NCBI GenBank assembly: GCA_030068075.1
Contig: CM057827.1
Location: 68,214,500 to 68,278,499 of the forward strand
DNA from: Paguma larvata
Lineage: Eukaryota > Chordata > Mammalia > Carnivora > Viverridae
Direction: 5' to 3'
Length of the DNA stretch: 64,000 nucleotides
Position numbers and translations under genes: made by a program. Of this stretch, positions 45,311 to 56,436 are shown piece after piece. Numbering within the stretch: position 1 is the stretch's first letter; every line of letters starts with the position of its first letter. The notes under the pieces were generated by a model. It ran no database searches and was not told where the DNA came from. It worked only from the letters and a program-made list of their open reading frames with translations.

Positions 45311-47570
45311 TGCCACATTTTCTACTTCGACAAAATTCTGAAAACCCAATGTTGGCTTAAAAAAATTCCAAACAAAACAAAAATAATGAACACGTGAACA
45401 CAAGAAGTTAAATTTATTATCAAAAGATTCACGCCATTAAAAATAACAAAAACCAAATTCCCTATGCTGTTGAAGATATGGCTACTTTTCCAAAACCAAA
45501 TTTACATGCAATTTCTAGAAATCTGTTTTATTTGGAACAGGATATTCCTGTGAAAGCAGTGATACAGTGTGAAGGTCTTTGTGGTGCCTAATATTCTCAA
45601 AGCTATGGTTATGTCTTCTGAAGGGCTTTCCTCAACAGAGTTACTGAGTAGTGGATAGAAGTTAGCAGCAGCCACTTGTTAGGGCTAGGAAGTGTTTCTG
45701 AATGACTTGCAATATTCAAAGGAAACAAAACCCTAAATCTAAAACAAAACAAAAAATAAAAAATGGTCAGTATACAGTATCTTGGAACCATGGTATCACT
45801 ATCATTGTCTTTCTCCAGCTTTACACAGCCAGGCCAGCCTCTCTCTCAGCCTTCACTCTTGAATTTCCTCATAGTCATTTGTGAGACCATAGCGGGCTCG
45901 ATGCCACAGTACTTTTGAAGGTGCCTAATGATGCTGATGGAATCAGCAATTCAATTAACAAGGAACAAATGGGATAGCTCTTGGGGTAAGCATCCTGTTT
46001 TGTCCTTTATGTATATTTACTTTTGATGAAAAACAGTGAAGACCCTCTGAGTTTAAAGACTTAGTAGCTTCTACTTTCAGTAGAGGGTGATACTTCCTAA
46101 GATAGAATGAATTAGGTAGATGTATTACATTTTTACTCGGTGCAATACCCTCAACCTCCTGTGTTTCAAAGTGGAGTATTTTAGTCTCCATTAAAGTCTT
46201 TATTTATTTATTTTTCTACATCACCTGGGCTATGGAGACTAGTGTTTTGAAAGGATTTTATGTTTTGAACAGTTTCTGTTTATAGCATATTGGACAGTAA
46301 AGCATGAGAAAAGAATGATTATTATTTTTTTAAATAAGAAGCCCCCCCTACATCCCAGGTGCATTTTTTTATTTTAAATCCATCTCCTTTCATCTCCCAT
46401 CTTCCAATCAGGTCATAGATAAGGGCAAAATCACCCAGCAGGCCTCAGAACCTAGTTATTATCCAAACAGGAACATTTATAATATCTAACTAGAAAAATG
46501 AGGTAAACAAAATGTAAGTACAGTACATTGCCTCAATTTTATATGATGAAATGGGAATAATAAAGCTTATAAGATCATAAAAGTAACATAATAAACATCA
46601 TTATGTAGCTAATGGGATGGGAATTAAGGGTGGTAGATTGCTTGCTCTAGGCCTGATGACATTCTTTCTTCTTAGCCACCTTGCATTACCAGGAAAATAG
46701 AACATTGAAATTACTGTATTTATTGGCCACAGGATGTGAAGTACAGTCCTGAACACTGGGCCTTTACTTACTAAGTAATCTGAGAGACACTATCACGCAA
46801 GACCAGTGAGGTTTGTTAGGAAGGGAATGCTTTATTCTGTTCTTGAAAATTTAGAGAATAAGACAATTGGAGAACATTCCTTCACCTCCTCCTTCCCTAA
46901 TATATCTTCTTTCCTTTCTTTTGATTGACATCAGCTATGAGACTAGTTGACAAAATTATACAATTCGTGACATTTTTTTTCTGGCTACAAAATTTGCATT
47001 AGGCTTGGCAACATTAAAGCCTACACACTTGCTTTTTCAACTCTCCGGTCTTCCCAGTGGTCTCCCCTTCCTTACCCTAGTGTTCCTGCCTCTCCATTAA
47101 GGGACCATAATTCCTAGGTTACCTGTCCAGAGAATTTTCTCGCAAATTGTCCCATGAGCAACTGAACCATGTGGACCAAACTGACAAGTCACACAATCAG
47201 GCACTAATGAGTTCTAATTTGATAATTTGATTATCTGGATTAACTGACTTGTATTGAGGGACTCCCCCCACCAGCTTCTTTAAAGATGGGATGGATTGTG
47301 TCCTTATAGCTGCTGAATCATTATAAGTGAAAAAAATGAACTGATACTGTGATTCAGTCAAAACAGTAGACGTACTTTCTGTCTATGGCACGTTCCGATA
47401 GAGCATAGAAAAGAAACACCAAATCATTGGCTGACATGCGTGAGGCTCAGTATGATTTCTTCTAGCCTCAAGGCATTCATGAGTCAATGATTTATTTTTG
47501 TGAGTAATAATATATAACATTGCTTAAAAAAACCCTTCTTCCTAAGAGCGTTCTTCAAATATATGATGTG
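45311..47570. other. Single-copy sequence, no gene recognised
   Basis: AT-rich DNA with no named repeat that I can place. Short frames (45609-45791, 45955-46191, both minus) have no domain. Confidence 0.45.
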
Positions 47571-48065
47571 AGCTAGCATATCCCCTTCTAAGTTTTTTCT
47601 TGTCCAGGTTAACGCATGGCCAGCTGTTATTTGTGATACAGTCTAGGTTCCTATCCACCCTAGACTCTTGATGGACTTTATTGAGCCTCTGTTCAACTCA
47701 TTTAAAAGTTGTTGCGTGTGAACTTCTGTCAATCCACGTATTATATTTCATTAGGTTATTTTAACTAAAGAGTTATTTTGTGAACCCTAACACAGAATTT
47801 AAAAATCACAAAGGTTATTCTCATTGTTGAGATCTAAACTCCGAATTCTAGTTAAAAGAGGTTTTAAAAATTCTTACTTCATTCAGTATTAGCTCTCCCT
47901 ACCAACTTGAGAATATACATAAATGTCATCAACGCGATTTTCATATCTTCATCTAAATTATTCATTGAATATTAAATATTGATACAAATATGGAACAGAA
48001 CGTGAAAAAGGCAGGAGCCTGGGGAATATCACTAGACACGATCCCTCTAGAATGTTGTTTTCAAA
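47571..48065 (-). repeat. CR1/L3 LINE relic
   Basis: 'cttctaagttttttcttgtc', then 'caggttaacgcatggccagc', 'cgtattatatttcattaggt', 'tatcttcatctaaattattc', 'tatggaacagaacgtgaaaa' and 'tcactagacacgatccctct' follow the reverse complement of the CR1/L3 reverse-transcriptase region in order. The FADDT motif region is destroyed. Very old, well before carnivore divergence. Confidence 0.6.
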
Positions 48066-48349
48066 CTTAACAACTATGCTAGCCAATTTTTTGAAGGGAA
48101 CACTTGTTTATCCTCAATGTTAACTTTGGTTTTTATAATTGTTAATAAAATATACAAAAACATTTGTATGCGATAGCACTTGTACAGATAAAAAAATAAA
48201 AATTTACACATTATTCAAAGGAGAAATAAAGTTAACAACATGAATTTTAAAAGATGGTAAAAAATTTAAATCAACTACAAAGCAGCAATATAATATTTAA
48301 TAGTAGAAATATTACTTTATTGTGTACTTCTAATTTTATCTTTTTTTTA
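48066..48349. other. AT-rich unassigned sequence
   Basis: No gene or named repeat recognised. Confidence 0.4.
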
Positions 48350-49060
48350 ATATTAAAGAGCAGAAATGGATGTCCTTGTCTTGTACCCAGCTTTAATGGG
48401 AATGTTTCCAACGCTTCATGTATGTACAAAGTTTTCTTTAAAGTTTTTTTTAAATTTTTTAATGTATTTATTTTTGAGAGAGAGAGTGAGAGAGAGAGAG
48501 CACATGTGCACGTGAGTGGGGGAGGAGCAGAGAGAGAGGGAAACACAGAATCCAAAGCAGGCTCCGGACTCTGAGCTGACAGCACAGAGTCTGACACGGG
48601 GCTTGAACTCACAAACTTCGAGATCATGACCTGAACCAAAGTCAGACACTTAACCAACTGAGCTATTCAGGTGCCCCTAAAGTTTTGATAAACATCTTTT
48701 TTCGGGTCAAAGATATCTCCTGCCATTTTTAGGTTGTAAAGCATATGTGTATGTGTGCGTGTATGTGTATGTACGTGCATTTACATATGGATGTGTTGTT
48801 TTGTGAGAGATTATGGAATTTTATTGAATGGTGATGGTGTTTTTTTTCTCTTTTAGTATATTACTGTGATGACAACAATACAATATTCATTTTCTATCTC
48901 TTGTTAGAGTGACTTTGTTAACAATTTATTGGGATTTTTATGCTTAGACTACGAAATCACATGAGACTGGCCTTTATTTTCTATCCTTGGACAGTTCTTT
49001 CTCCAGTTTTAATATCAAAGATAGATTAGCCTCATGAATAACTTTGGTAGTTTTCTTTCT
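48350..49060 (-). mobile_element. Old L1 LINE fragment A, reverse-transcriptase region
   Basis: A minus-strand translation near 48360-48425 reads EALETFPLKLGTRQGHPFLL, an L1 ORF2 reverse-transcriptase motif. Text at 48800-49050 ('tatattactgtgatg', 'gattagcctcatgaataact') continues ORF2 in upstream direction. It is interrupted by the SINE at 48448-48677. Frames are broken, so it is not functional. Confidence 0.75.
48448..48677 (-). repeat. CAN-SINE inserted in L1 fragment A
   Basis: Minus-strand SINE with tail complement, long GA tract (48474-48500), 'cacgggg' region and head complement GAGCTATTCAGGTGCCCC. TAAAGTTTT occurs before (48439-48447) and after (48678-48686). Confidence 0.93.
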
Positions 49061-49381
49061 TATTGTCTAGAAACGAGTATTCTCTATAAGTTTGTGACTT
49101 GTCTTTTCATTCCCTGTAAATGTCTCTCTCAAAACTTTTTAACTTTGAAGAAGTCCAACTTGTCAATTTTCTTTTTATGGATTATATTTTTTATGAGATA
49201 TCTCAGAAATCTCTGTCTAACCAAAGTTCAAAAAGATTTTCCCTTATGTTTTCTTGTAGAAGTTTCATAGCTTTACACTTTACTTTAGGTCTGTGACCCA
49301 TTTTCAGTTCATTTTTGTGGTGTGAAGATTTTCTTTTACATATGGATATAAAATCGTGCCAATATCATTTATTGAAAAGAC

Positions 49382-49681
49382 TATCCTCTTTCAGCTGAAA
49401 TGACTTTGAATATTTCTCAAAAGTTTACATATATGTATATGAGTATACATGAGATCAGATAATAATGATATATACGTGGGGTTATATATGCATAAAGAAT
49501 ATCTATGACTTTGTTCTATACCATCGATTATTCCTCTCTCAGCTGAATTGCCTATGAACGTTTGTCAAAAATCTGGTTTATACATATATGCACATATATA
49601 TGAAATCAGACAATAATGATATATACTTATAGTTATACATAAGTATATAATATCTATGACTTTGTTCTATAGCATTGATTA
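49382..49681. repeat. Imperfect tandem duplication, unit about 150 bp
   Basis: Unit 1 (49382-49530) and unit 2 (49531-49681) share CAGCTGAA, CAGATAATAATGATATATAC versus CAGACAATAATGATATATAC, and ATCTATGACTTTGTTCTATA. The copies differ at many sites, so the duplication is old. It sits inside L1 fragment B. Confidence 0.9.
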
Positions 49682-50540
49682 TACCTCTACCAACCGCTGG
49701 TTCTAGAGCATACCATTATTCCTCTTAACATCAGTGCCATACTGTTTCGATAGACATATCTTTATAATAGTTCTTGAAATCAGATCGTATTAATCCTCCA
49801 ATTCTGTTTTCTTCTTTAAAGTTGTTTCAACTCTTAGAGGTCCTTTACTTTTCCATGTCACCTTTAGAATAAGTTTGTCAACTTTTCCAAAAGTGTCTGC
49901 TGGGATTTTGATTGGGGTTGTATTGAATCCATGATGAGGATTGAGAGAATTGACATCTCAATGATATTGATCCTTCTAATCCATTTAACTAATACATGTC
50001 TCTCCCTTTATTTTTGTCTCCTTTTATTTCTCTCAGCAGTATTTTATAGTTTTCAGTGTATAGATATTACACATATTTTGTCAGATATATGGCCAGATAT
50101 TTGAGATTTTGAAGATGCCATATAAATGGGTTTTTTTTTTCCGTCATAAAGTATTTGTTGTTAGTGCACAAAACATAATTAACTTTTGCAGTTGATCGTG
50201 TGCCCTGCAACCGTGGAAGACAAACTTATTACTTGCAGTAGCTTTTGGTAAAGATTCTTTCGTATTTTATACAGATGATAATTTCATCTGCAAGTAGATT
50301 GAAGTCTTTCTTTTCAATCTATTTGTCTTTTATTTATTTTGAAAGCCTTATTGATCTTGTAAAAATTTCTAGTAAAATACTGGATAGGAGGATGGCAACA
50401 GACATCTTCGTTTGTAGTCTGAACTTAAAAGGGAAAACATTCAGTCTTTCACCATTAAGTATGATGTTAGCTATAGGCTTTTTGTCAATGCCATGTGTCA
50501 GATTGAAAAAGTTTCCTCTCTACCAAGTTTTCTGAGATTT

Positions 50541-50779
50541 AAGAAAAAAATTTAATGTTTATTTTTATTTTTGAGAGAGAGAGAGAAAGGGAGAGAAACA
50601 GAGTGAGACAGAGTGTGAGCAGGAGAGGGGCAGAGAGAGAGGGAGACACAGAATCTGAAGCAGGCTCCGGGCTCCAGGCTGTCAGCACAGAGGCCAACGT
50701 GGGGCTTGAACCCACAAGCTATGTGATCATGACCTGAACTGAAGCTGGACACTTAACTAATTGAGCCACCCAGGTGCCA
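50541..50779 (-). repeat. CAN-SINE inserted in L1 fragment B
   Basis: Minus copy with tail complement, GA-rich region, 'ctccaggctgtcagcacaga' and head complement GAGCCACCCAGGTGCCA. CTGAGATTT flanks it at 50532-50540 and 50780-50788, and the L1 text resumes on both sides. Confidence 0.95.
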
Positions 50780-50951
50780 CTGAGATTTTTGAAAAATCAG
50801 GAATGATCATTGGATTTTATTATTTTGTTCTACATCTGTTGAGATGATCATATGTTCTTTTTTTAAAGTATGTTTATAATAGTGATTATATATATTGATT
50901 TTTGAATGTTAATCTCATCTTGTGATTCTGGGATAAACCCAACTTGTTTAC

Positions 50952-51714
50952 TGTGACGGCAGAATTCTAAGATGGTTCCCGAGGTCCCTACCCCTTAGTG
51001 TGGACAACCTACTCTTGAGTATTGGGGGGGTCTGTGAAAATGATGAGATAATCCCTCCCTAGATTATGTTAGATTATATAAAACATTTTCATAGCTGTCT
51101 AGAAAACGGTTTGCCTGTTGGCTTTTTTTTTTTTTTTTTTTTTTTTTGAGAGACAACGAGAGAGCATGCGATTTGGGGAGAGGAGCAGAGGGAGAGAAAG
51201 AATCCCAAGCAGGCATCACGTTGAGTGTGAGCTTCAGACTCAGCATGGAGCTTGATCCCACATGGAGCTCGATCCCACAACTCTGGGATCGTGACCTGAG
51301 CTGAAATCAAGAGTCAGACACTCCACTGACTGAGCCATGCACGTGTCCCTTTCTGTTGGCTTTTAAAAAATAAGTTGCCAAGCCTTGAGGGAACCATGCT
51401 GCTAGGACCTTCGAGCAGCCTCTGAGCAGACAGTGACCTCAGCCAACAGCTAGCAAGGAAATGGGGACATCAGCTTTATAACCCAGGAGATTAATTTTGC
51501 CAGTGACCCAAATGAACTTGGAAGAAGACTATGAGCCTTAGATGAGATTGCAACCCTGGACACCTTAATGTCTCCTTTGTAAGACTTGAGCAGAGGACCC
51601 AGGCAACCCATGTCTGGACTCCTGACTCACCTATAATTGCGAGATCATAAATTTGTATTGTTTTAAGCCACTAGGTTTGTGATAATTTTTATGCAGCAAT
51701 AGAAAACTAATGGA
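50952..51714 (+). mobile_element. MLT1-type MaLR solo LTR inside L1 fragment B
   Basis: Starts TGTGACGGCAGAATTCTAAG and ends 'gtttgtgataatttttatgc', 'agcaatagaaaactaatgga', the two ends of an MLT1 LTR in plus orientation. The middle is interrupted by a SINE at 51127-51352. L1 sequence resumes on both sides, so the LTR jumped into the L1. Confidence 0.85.
51127..51352 (-). repeat. CAN-SINE, older subtype, inside the MLT1 LTR
   Basis: Minus copy with a 21-base T run, 'gagagacaacgagagagcat' and a middle with duplicated 'catggagcttgatcccaca' and 'catggagctcgatcccaca'. The head complement GAGCCATGCACGTGTCCC is also present. CTGTTGGCTTTT is repeated before (51115-51126) and after (51353-51364). 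The middle resembles general carnivore SINEC more than the felid form. Confidence 0.92.
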
Positions 51715-52193
51715 GTTATGATATACTTTCATTTGCTGAACTTCTTTTAAGAACGTTTTCATCAGTGTTCAAGAGACATTGATATGCGGTTTTCTTATAA
51801 TGCCTTTGTCTGATTTAGCATTTGGGTAAATCATAGAATAAGTTTGGAAATATCCCCTCCCCTTCCCCTCTCTGCAACAGTTTGTGTAAAATTTCTTCTC
51901 CAAATATTTGGTCAGATTCACCAGTGGAGCTATCTGAGCCTGGAGTTTTCCTTGTCGGAAGGCGTTAAACTACAAATTCAATCTCTTTTAATAGACATAG
52001 AATGACTCACATTATCTATTTCTTCTTCTGTGAGGTTTGGTCATTTGTGTCTTGCATGGAAAGTGTCTTTTCATCCAAATTGTAAAACTTATTGTCAGGA
52101 AGCTGTATATAATAAACCCTTATTATCATTTTGATATCTACAGAATCTGTAGTGATGCTTTTAATCTCATTCCTAAATAGGCAATTTGTGTCT

Positions 52194-52211
52194 TCTCTCT
52201 CTCTCTCTCTC
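52194..52211. repeat. (TC)n microsatellite
   Basis: A short uninterrupted TC run inside the old L1, visible by eye. Confidence 0.9.
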
Positions 52212-52830
52212 TTTTTTTTCTCATCAGTGTGGTTAAAGGGTTATCAATTTTATTGATCTTCCCAAAGAACCAACTTCTGGTTTCATTGATGTTTTCTATT
52301 GTTTTTCTGTTTCTTCTTTCGTTTGTAACTTGATCTTTATTATTCACATTGTTTCGTTTACTTTGAGTTTCATTTCCTCTATGCCTCTAATTTCTTAAGG
52401 TGGAAGCTAAGATATTTGGTTTGAGAACTATCATCTCCTCATTACTGCTTATACCTGAATTCCATAGTTTTGATATGTCTTTATTTTTGTTTAGTTCATA
52501 ATGCTTATTTTTCATTTTGATTCCTTCTTGGTCTTCTTTATTATTTAAAAGTAAATTACTTAGTTTCCAAATATTTGGGAATTATCAGTATATACTTCTG
52601 TTACTGATTTTTTAGTTCATCCATTGTGGTCAGAAAATATACTTTATATATTTTAAATCCTTTTATATTTACTGAGACTCGTTTTATGGCCTAGCATATT
52701 GTTTATGTTGAAACATGTCCCGTATGCCATTGAAAAGAGTATGTTTTCTTCTGTTGGGAGTGGAATATTCTAAATATCAATTATGTGAAGTTGACAGTAT
52801 ATGTTCAGTAACTGAACTGTTGGGCAGGAT

Positions 52831-53580
52831 AATTTCAGAGGTTTACAGGTGATTCTGTTTCTCCCTCTGTGCTGGCACAGCATTTTGCTGGAGGCTATGA
52901 CTTTGGTCTTTTGGATAGAGATTTTCTAATCACTTTTCAAACACTGGCAGCGTTTTTCCACCTTCTAGAAAAGTGCAGTAAGCCAGAATCCACCTCCCCT
53001 AAATGCTCAGAGCCCGGCGCGTAGAAATGCCTAACTTCATAGGCAGTAAGATTCCAACTGTTAAAGGACATACATCTTCTAGAACATTCTGTGCAGTGCA
53101 CTGCATCAATCCAAGTCCTCCATGACTGTCAAATTTCTTCATTTCTATCAACTGAAGATTTCCCTTTTTTGTTTTTGAACTCAGCTGTAAATCTTTCATA
53201 ACTTTTCAAATATTTTAAGTGGAATGATGTCTGTGTTTGATGTGAGGCAAAGGAAGCTTTTTGTATTTTCTCAGTCTGGCATCTTGACTGAGAACTCTTG
53301 ATCTGTGTTTTTTGTAAATGTTTTTTTTAATCTTGGTTACAATCATTCTCAATCTCTGGATTACTATTAGAATAAACATGTTGAACAAGGTGGCATTAAT
53401 AACATTAACCCTTTGTTTAAAAATTTTTAGCATTTAGAGCTCTTTCTTACCTCCAAATCTACCTCTGAGAGATTTTAAATAGTTTTAGTGATATGCCACT
53501 TGATAACATTGTAAAACATTCTTGTTCATGTTAAGATGTGGTTTGGTTATCTTTTTGATATTATTAGAAATGAAATGAAA
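52831..53580. other. Unassigned sequence, possibly decayed L1
   Basis: No gene recognised. 'gtattttctcagtctggcat' near 53266 may be L1 5' text in reverse, but the call is too weak to make a feature. Confidence 0.4.
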
Positions 53581-53707
53581 GGGGCGGCTCCATCAGTTAA
53601 GTGTCTGATTCTTAATCTCAGTTCACATCCTGATCTCAGGGTTGTGAGTTCAAGCCCTGTGTTCCACTACACCTTGGGTGTGGAGTCTACTTTAAAAAAA
53701 AAAAAAA
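53581..53707 (+). repeat. Short CAN-SINE-related element with poly-A
   Basis: 'ctccatcagttaagtgtctg' (head), 'tgatctcagggttgtgagtt', 'caagccctgtgttccactac' and 'ggtgtggagtctactttaaa' followed by 14 A. This resembles a short SINEC subtype that ends in GGAGTCTACTT plus poly-A and lacks the CT-rich 3' part. No clear target duplication. Confidence 0.8.
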
Positions 53708-53760
53708 GATAAATTTCTAGTTTGCTTATTGGTAGAATCAGAGACAGAAATAGAAAAGGA

Positions 53761-53932
53761 GGGGGATGGGTGGCTCAGTCAGGGAAGCATCTGACTCTTG
53801 GTTTCATTGAAGCCCTGCCCACATTGAGTGCCTCCCGCCCCGTGTTGGACTCTGAGCCTGCTTTAGATTCTCTCTCCCTGTATGTCTCTCTCTGCCCATC
53901 CTCTCCTCTAAGTAAACAAACTTAAAAAAAAA
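53761..53932 (+). repeat. CAN-SINE, internally reduced
   Basis: 'ggatgggtggctcagtcagg', 'catctgactcttggtttcat', 'actctgagcctgctttagat' and 'tctctctgcccatcctctcc' with a short A tail. Part of the pol III B-box area is missing. It lies 53 bp downstream of another SINE-related element in the same orientation. Confidence 0.85.
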
Positions 53933-54559
53933 GGAAATCATAAAGGAATTCGTTGACTACCCCTCTTATTCTGACTGCTAATGAACTGCTAGTAATTACA
54001 AGAACAGGATTAATTCTATGCAAATGTCCTTTTGAGTTTGGCATATTGATAAAACCGTATGACTTGTGATGCTTTGATTCTTCTACAACTTCTATCCAAA
54101 TTACTTTGAAAATTTAGTTCATACACCATGCCTCAAGTTCACTTGGCCTTCCTTTGGCACATATATACCACCATATACATACATGCAAATATAAGTAGTG
54201 AAATTACATAACCAGGCAGTAGTTAAGTACAATATTTGGATAATTTAGAGTATATGTATATTTTGTAATTCTTATTAAAATTAAGGCACAGAATTTTACA
54301 TATTATTAAAGACCATATTATTATTAAAGAATATTGTTTTAGGTGCCAAAATCTATTTTTCAACAAAAATTAAGAGGGCAAGCCTGCTAGGAAGGTTGTC
54401 ATTGGATTGAGAGTAATGGCAAATCATATGGGGACATTATAAACTTTTTGGAGCCAACACTGGCTCTCTTGGCCTCATAGTCTTACTATTTAGTGACCAT
54501 GCCCTCTAGACTTAGCAACTTTATCTTAGGGGGATGTTATAAGTAGTAAATCAAATAAG
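53933..54559. other. AT-rich unassigned sequence
   Basis: No gene or named repeat recognised. Confidence 0.4.
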
Positions 54560-55200
54560 ATTAGGATTTTTAAAAAGTTGGGGAGTTTCAATGAAGATGG
54601 CATGGTAGTTCAGCTTCAACACAACTCTCTTCCTCTGTTCTTTAGACACATAGTCTAACACTAGATGAAATAAGAAAGACATAACTGGAAAGACACAGCT
54701 TGTCTCAAACGTCCTGCACATTTCTCTCTCTACAAAATTGAACAGCTCTATACGGTGATGAGTTAGGATAAAATTTGGGCCTTCTGGTGTTCAGCACAGA
54801 TGTAGGCAGCAATATCTGAAAGTTTAATAGGGACAAAATGTGCCGCAGTAAGTAGAGTCTGGAGTCTGGGAAGTGCTCCTGCTTATGAAAGAAGGCTGAA
54901 ACATTGCTGACTTACTTCTTGGGGTTGTGGCTTTATAGGAAGCTTTGGGCTTAGGGTGGCAGGAAGGGAAAGACAGAGCCTCAGGATGAGAAATGGCTTC
55001 AAACCATTTCACTTGCTCACTGGCTGGATCTGCTGATAGAAGCAACAAACATTACCTGGAGCAAGAGTTCCCAAATGCCATTTTAAAACTTAAATGTAGA
55101 AGAGGGGCCCAGCACCCTGGGCAGAAGCAGCTCCAAAACTCCAGATCCAGAGGAAAAGAGAACCAAAAACAAGAACGAAACAAACTGGTAGATTATCCTT
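54560..55200 (+). repeat. Possible old retroelement fragment (L1-like 5' text)
   Basis: 'cagcaccctgggcagaagca' and 'ctccagatccagaggaaaag' at about 55109-55160 look like text I associate with old L1 5' regions, and 'gaagatggcatggtagttc' at 54594 fits an L1-type opening. Weak support. The 131-codon frame at 54993-55388 crosses this and the next element. Confidence 0.3.
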
Positions 55201-55289
55201 CAAAAACATTTATTTCTCCCTCCCACCATGTAAGAAGTATAGTTCCTCATCTCCCATGTATCAGGCTTGGCTATACGATATTTTTAGGC

Positions 55290-55550
55290 CTACAGGATAT
55301 TAGCAGTAGCATGAATTGTGCTTGTAAGTTTGGACTATCCTCGAGTTTCCTTCATGGCCATGAAAACATGAGGATCAAAGAAATGTAAAGTAGACATGGA
55401 ACCAAGCCCAGCTAAACACTTCTTAGATCCAAGTCTCCTACTGCTGACCTGTGGATCCACGTGGGAGAGTAAATGATTGTTGTTTTAAACCACTGAGACT
55501 GCAGTAGTTTATTTTACTGAACATTATTGTGGTGATAGCTAAATAAACTA
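55290..55550 (+). mobile_element. MLT1-type MaLR LTR, 3' part
   Basis: 'ttgttgttttaaaccactga' at 55478, then 'gactgcagtagtttatttta' and 'gtggtgatagctaaata' is the typical 3' terminus of MLT1 LTRs (TTGTTGTTTTAAGCCACTGAG...AGCAATAGCTAAC). The 5' boundary is uncertain. Confidence 0.6.
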
Positions 55551-56282
55551 AAGAAAACCCCAAAAATCCCATTTAAAATGATTGTAACCCCCGAATCTAA
55601 AATGTATATAGAGTCTATAAGCTCGCGTAATCCTAACAAATACATGAGAGAAAGTAAAAAAAAAAAAAAATAGAAAATCATTTTTGCTGAAATTAATTTA
55701 TGATAGTCTGACACAGCCTTTAAAATGATTATTTTAGGATATTAAAATAGATACATAATTTTATAATGCCTTTTAAAGACATTTTCAAACAAAAACAGGA
55801 GGAAATGAAATAATAGTGTTGGAAAGAAAAGAAGACTGTGACTCTCGGAAATAAAAAGCACAGTATTTGAAACCTTAAAACTCAATACAAAGGATAAACT
55901 CTAAATACAGTTGAATACTCATTGATTGTTTCAGCTTATTTAAGCACAGAGTAAAATAGAGGGGGAAAAAAAGCTACCAAATGAGAAGTGTAGATTGAGA
56001 AGCTCCCACACACCCACACTACTCTAGAGAGTTTTAAGAGAGAATGGAGAAATGTTTTTATATGCATTGTTCAAGAAAAAACTTTTAGAATTTTTAAAAT
56101 TTAAAGATCCTCAGAAAAATTTTTATGATAACCCAAGATAAATAAAATTAAATCACCCCAGACATATTGTAGTGAAATTAAAGAATATCGGAGGTAAAGG
56201 GGAAAATTTGAATCATGTGTAGAGTAGCACTGATAGAACTTGATAGAAATATTAGATACCATGATAGAAATATGAGATCTTT
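55551..56282. other. AT-rich unassigned sequence
   Basis: No gene recognised. A poly-A run lies at 55656-55670. Confidence 0.4.
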
Positions 56283-56436
56283 GCTGTCTAGTATGACAGC
56301 ACATGTGGTTATTGAATACCTGACATGTGACCAGTGTAACAACTGAGGAACTAAGTTTTTATTGAAAAGACTGTTAATTATAATTTAACTGGCCACACAT
56401 GACCAGTGATTACTGTATTGGACTACACAGTTCTAC
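56283..56436. mobile_element. MER5A-type hAT (Charlie) DNA transposon relic
   Basis: 'gctgtctagtatgacagcac', 'atgtggttattgaatacctg', 'aactgaggaactaagttttt', 'taatttaactggccacacat' and 'gtattggactacacag' match the two terminal halves of MER5A (compare CTGTCCAATATGGTAGCCAC...CACATGTGGC...ATATTGGACAGCGCAG) in order. It is a non-autonomous element with no transposase. Confidence 0.7.

Larger units (their letters stand above)
49070..52830 (-). mobile_element. Old L1 LINE fragment B (L1M-type ORF2), heavily invaded
   Basis: Plus-strand phrases run from the ORF2 3' part ('gaagtccaacttgtcaattt' at 49152) through 'gggattttgattggggttgt' (49902), 'tttcaccattaagtatgat' (50446) and 'tgttgagatgatcatatgtt' (50837). 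They continue to 'attttattgatcttcccaaa' (52248) and 'cattgtggtcagaaaatata' (52622). That is one ORF2 in reverse, with many stops. It carries a 150-bp tandem duplication (49382-49681), a SINE (50541-50779) and an MLT1 LTR (50952-51714). A younger SINE lies inside that LTR. Fragment A at lower coordinates covers a more upstream ORF2 part, so the two are separate insertions or a rearranged element. Confidence 0.85.

Noticed and set aside
49382..49681. Repeat with spacer-like look considered as an array
   Set aside because: Only two long diverged units inside an L1; not CRISPR-like, and the genome is mammalian.
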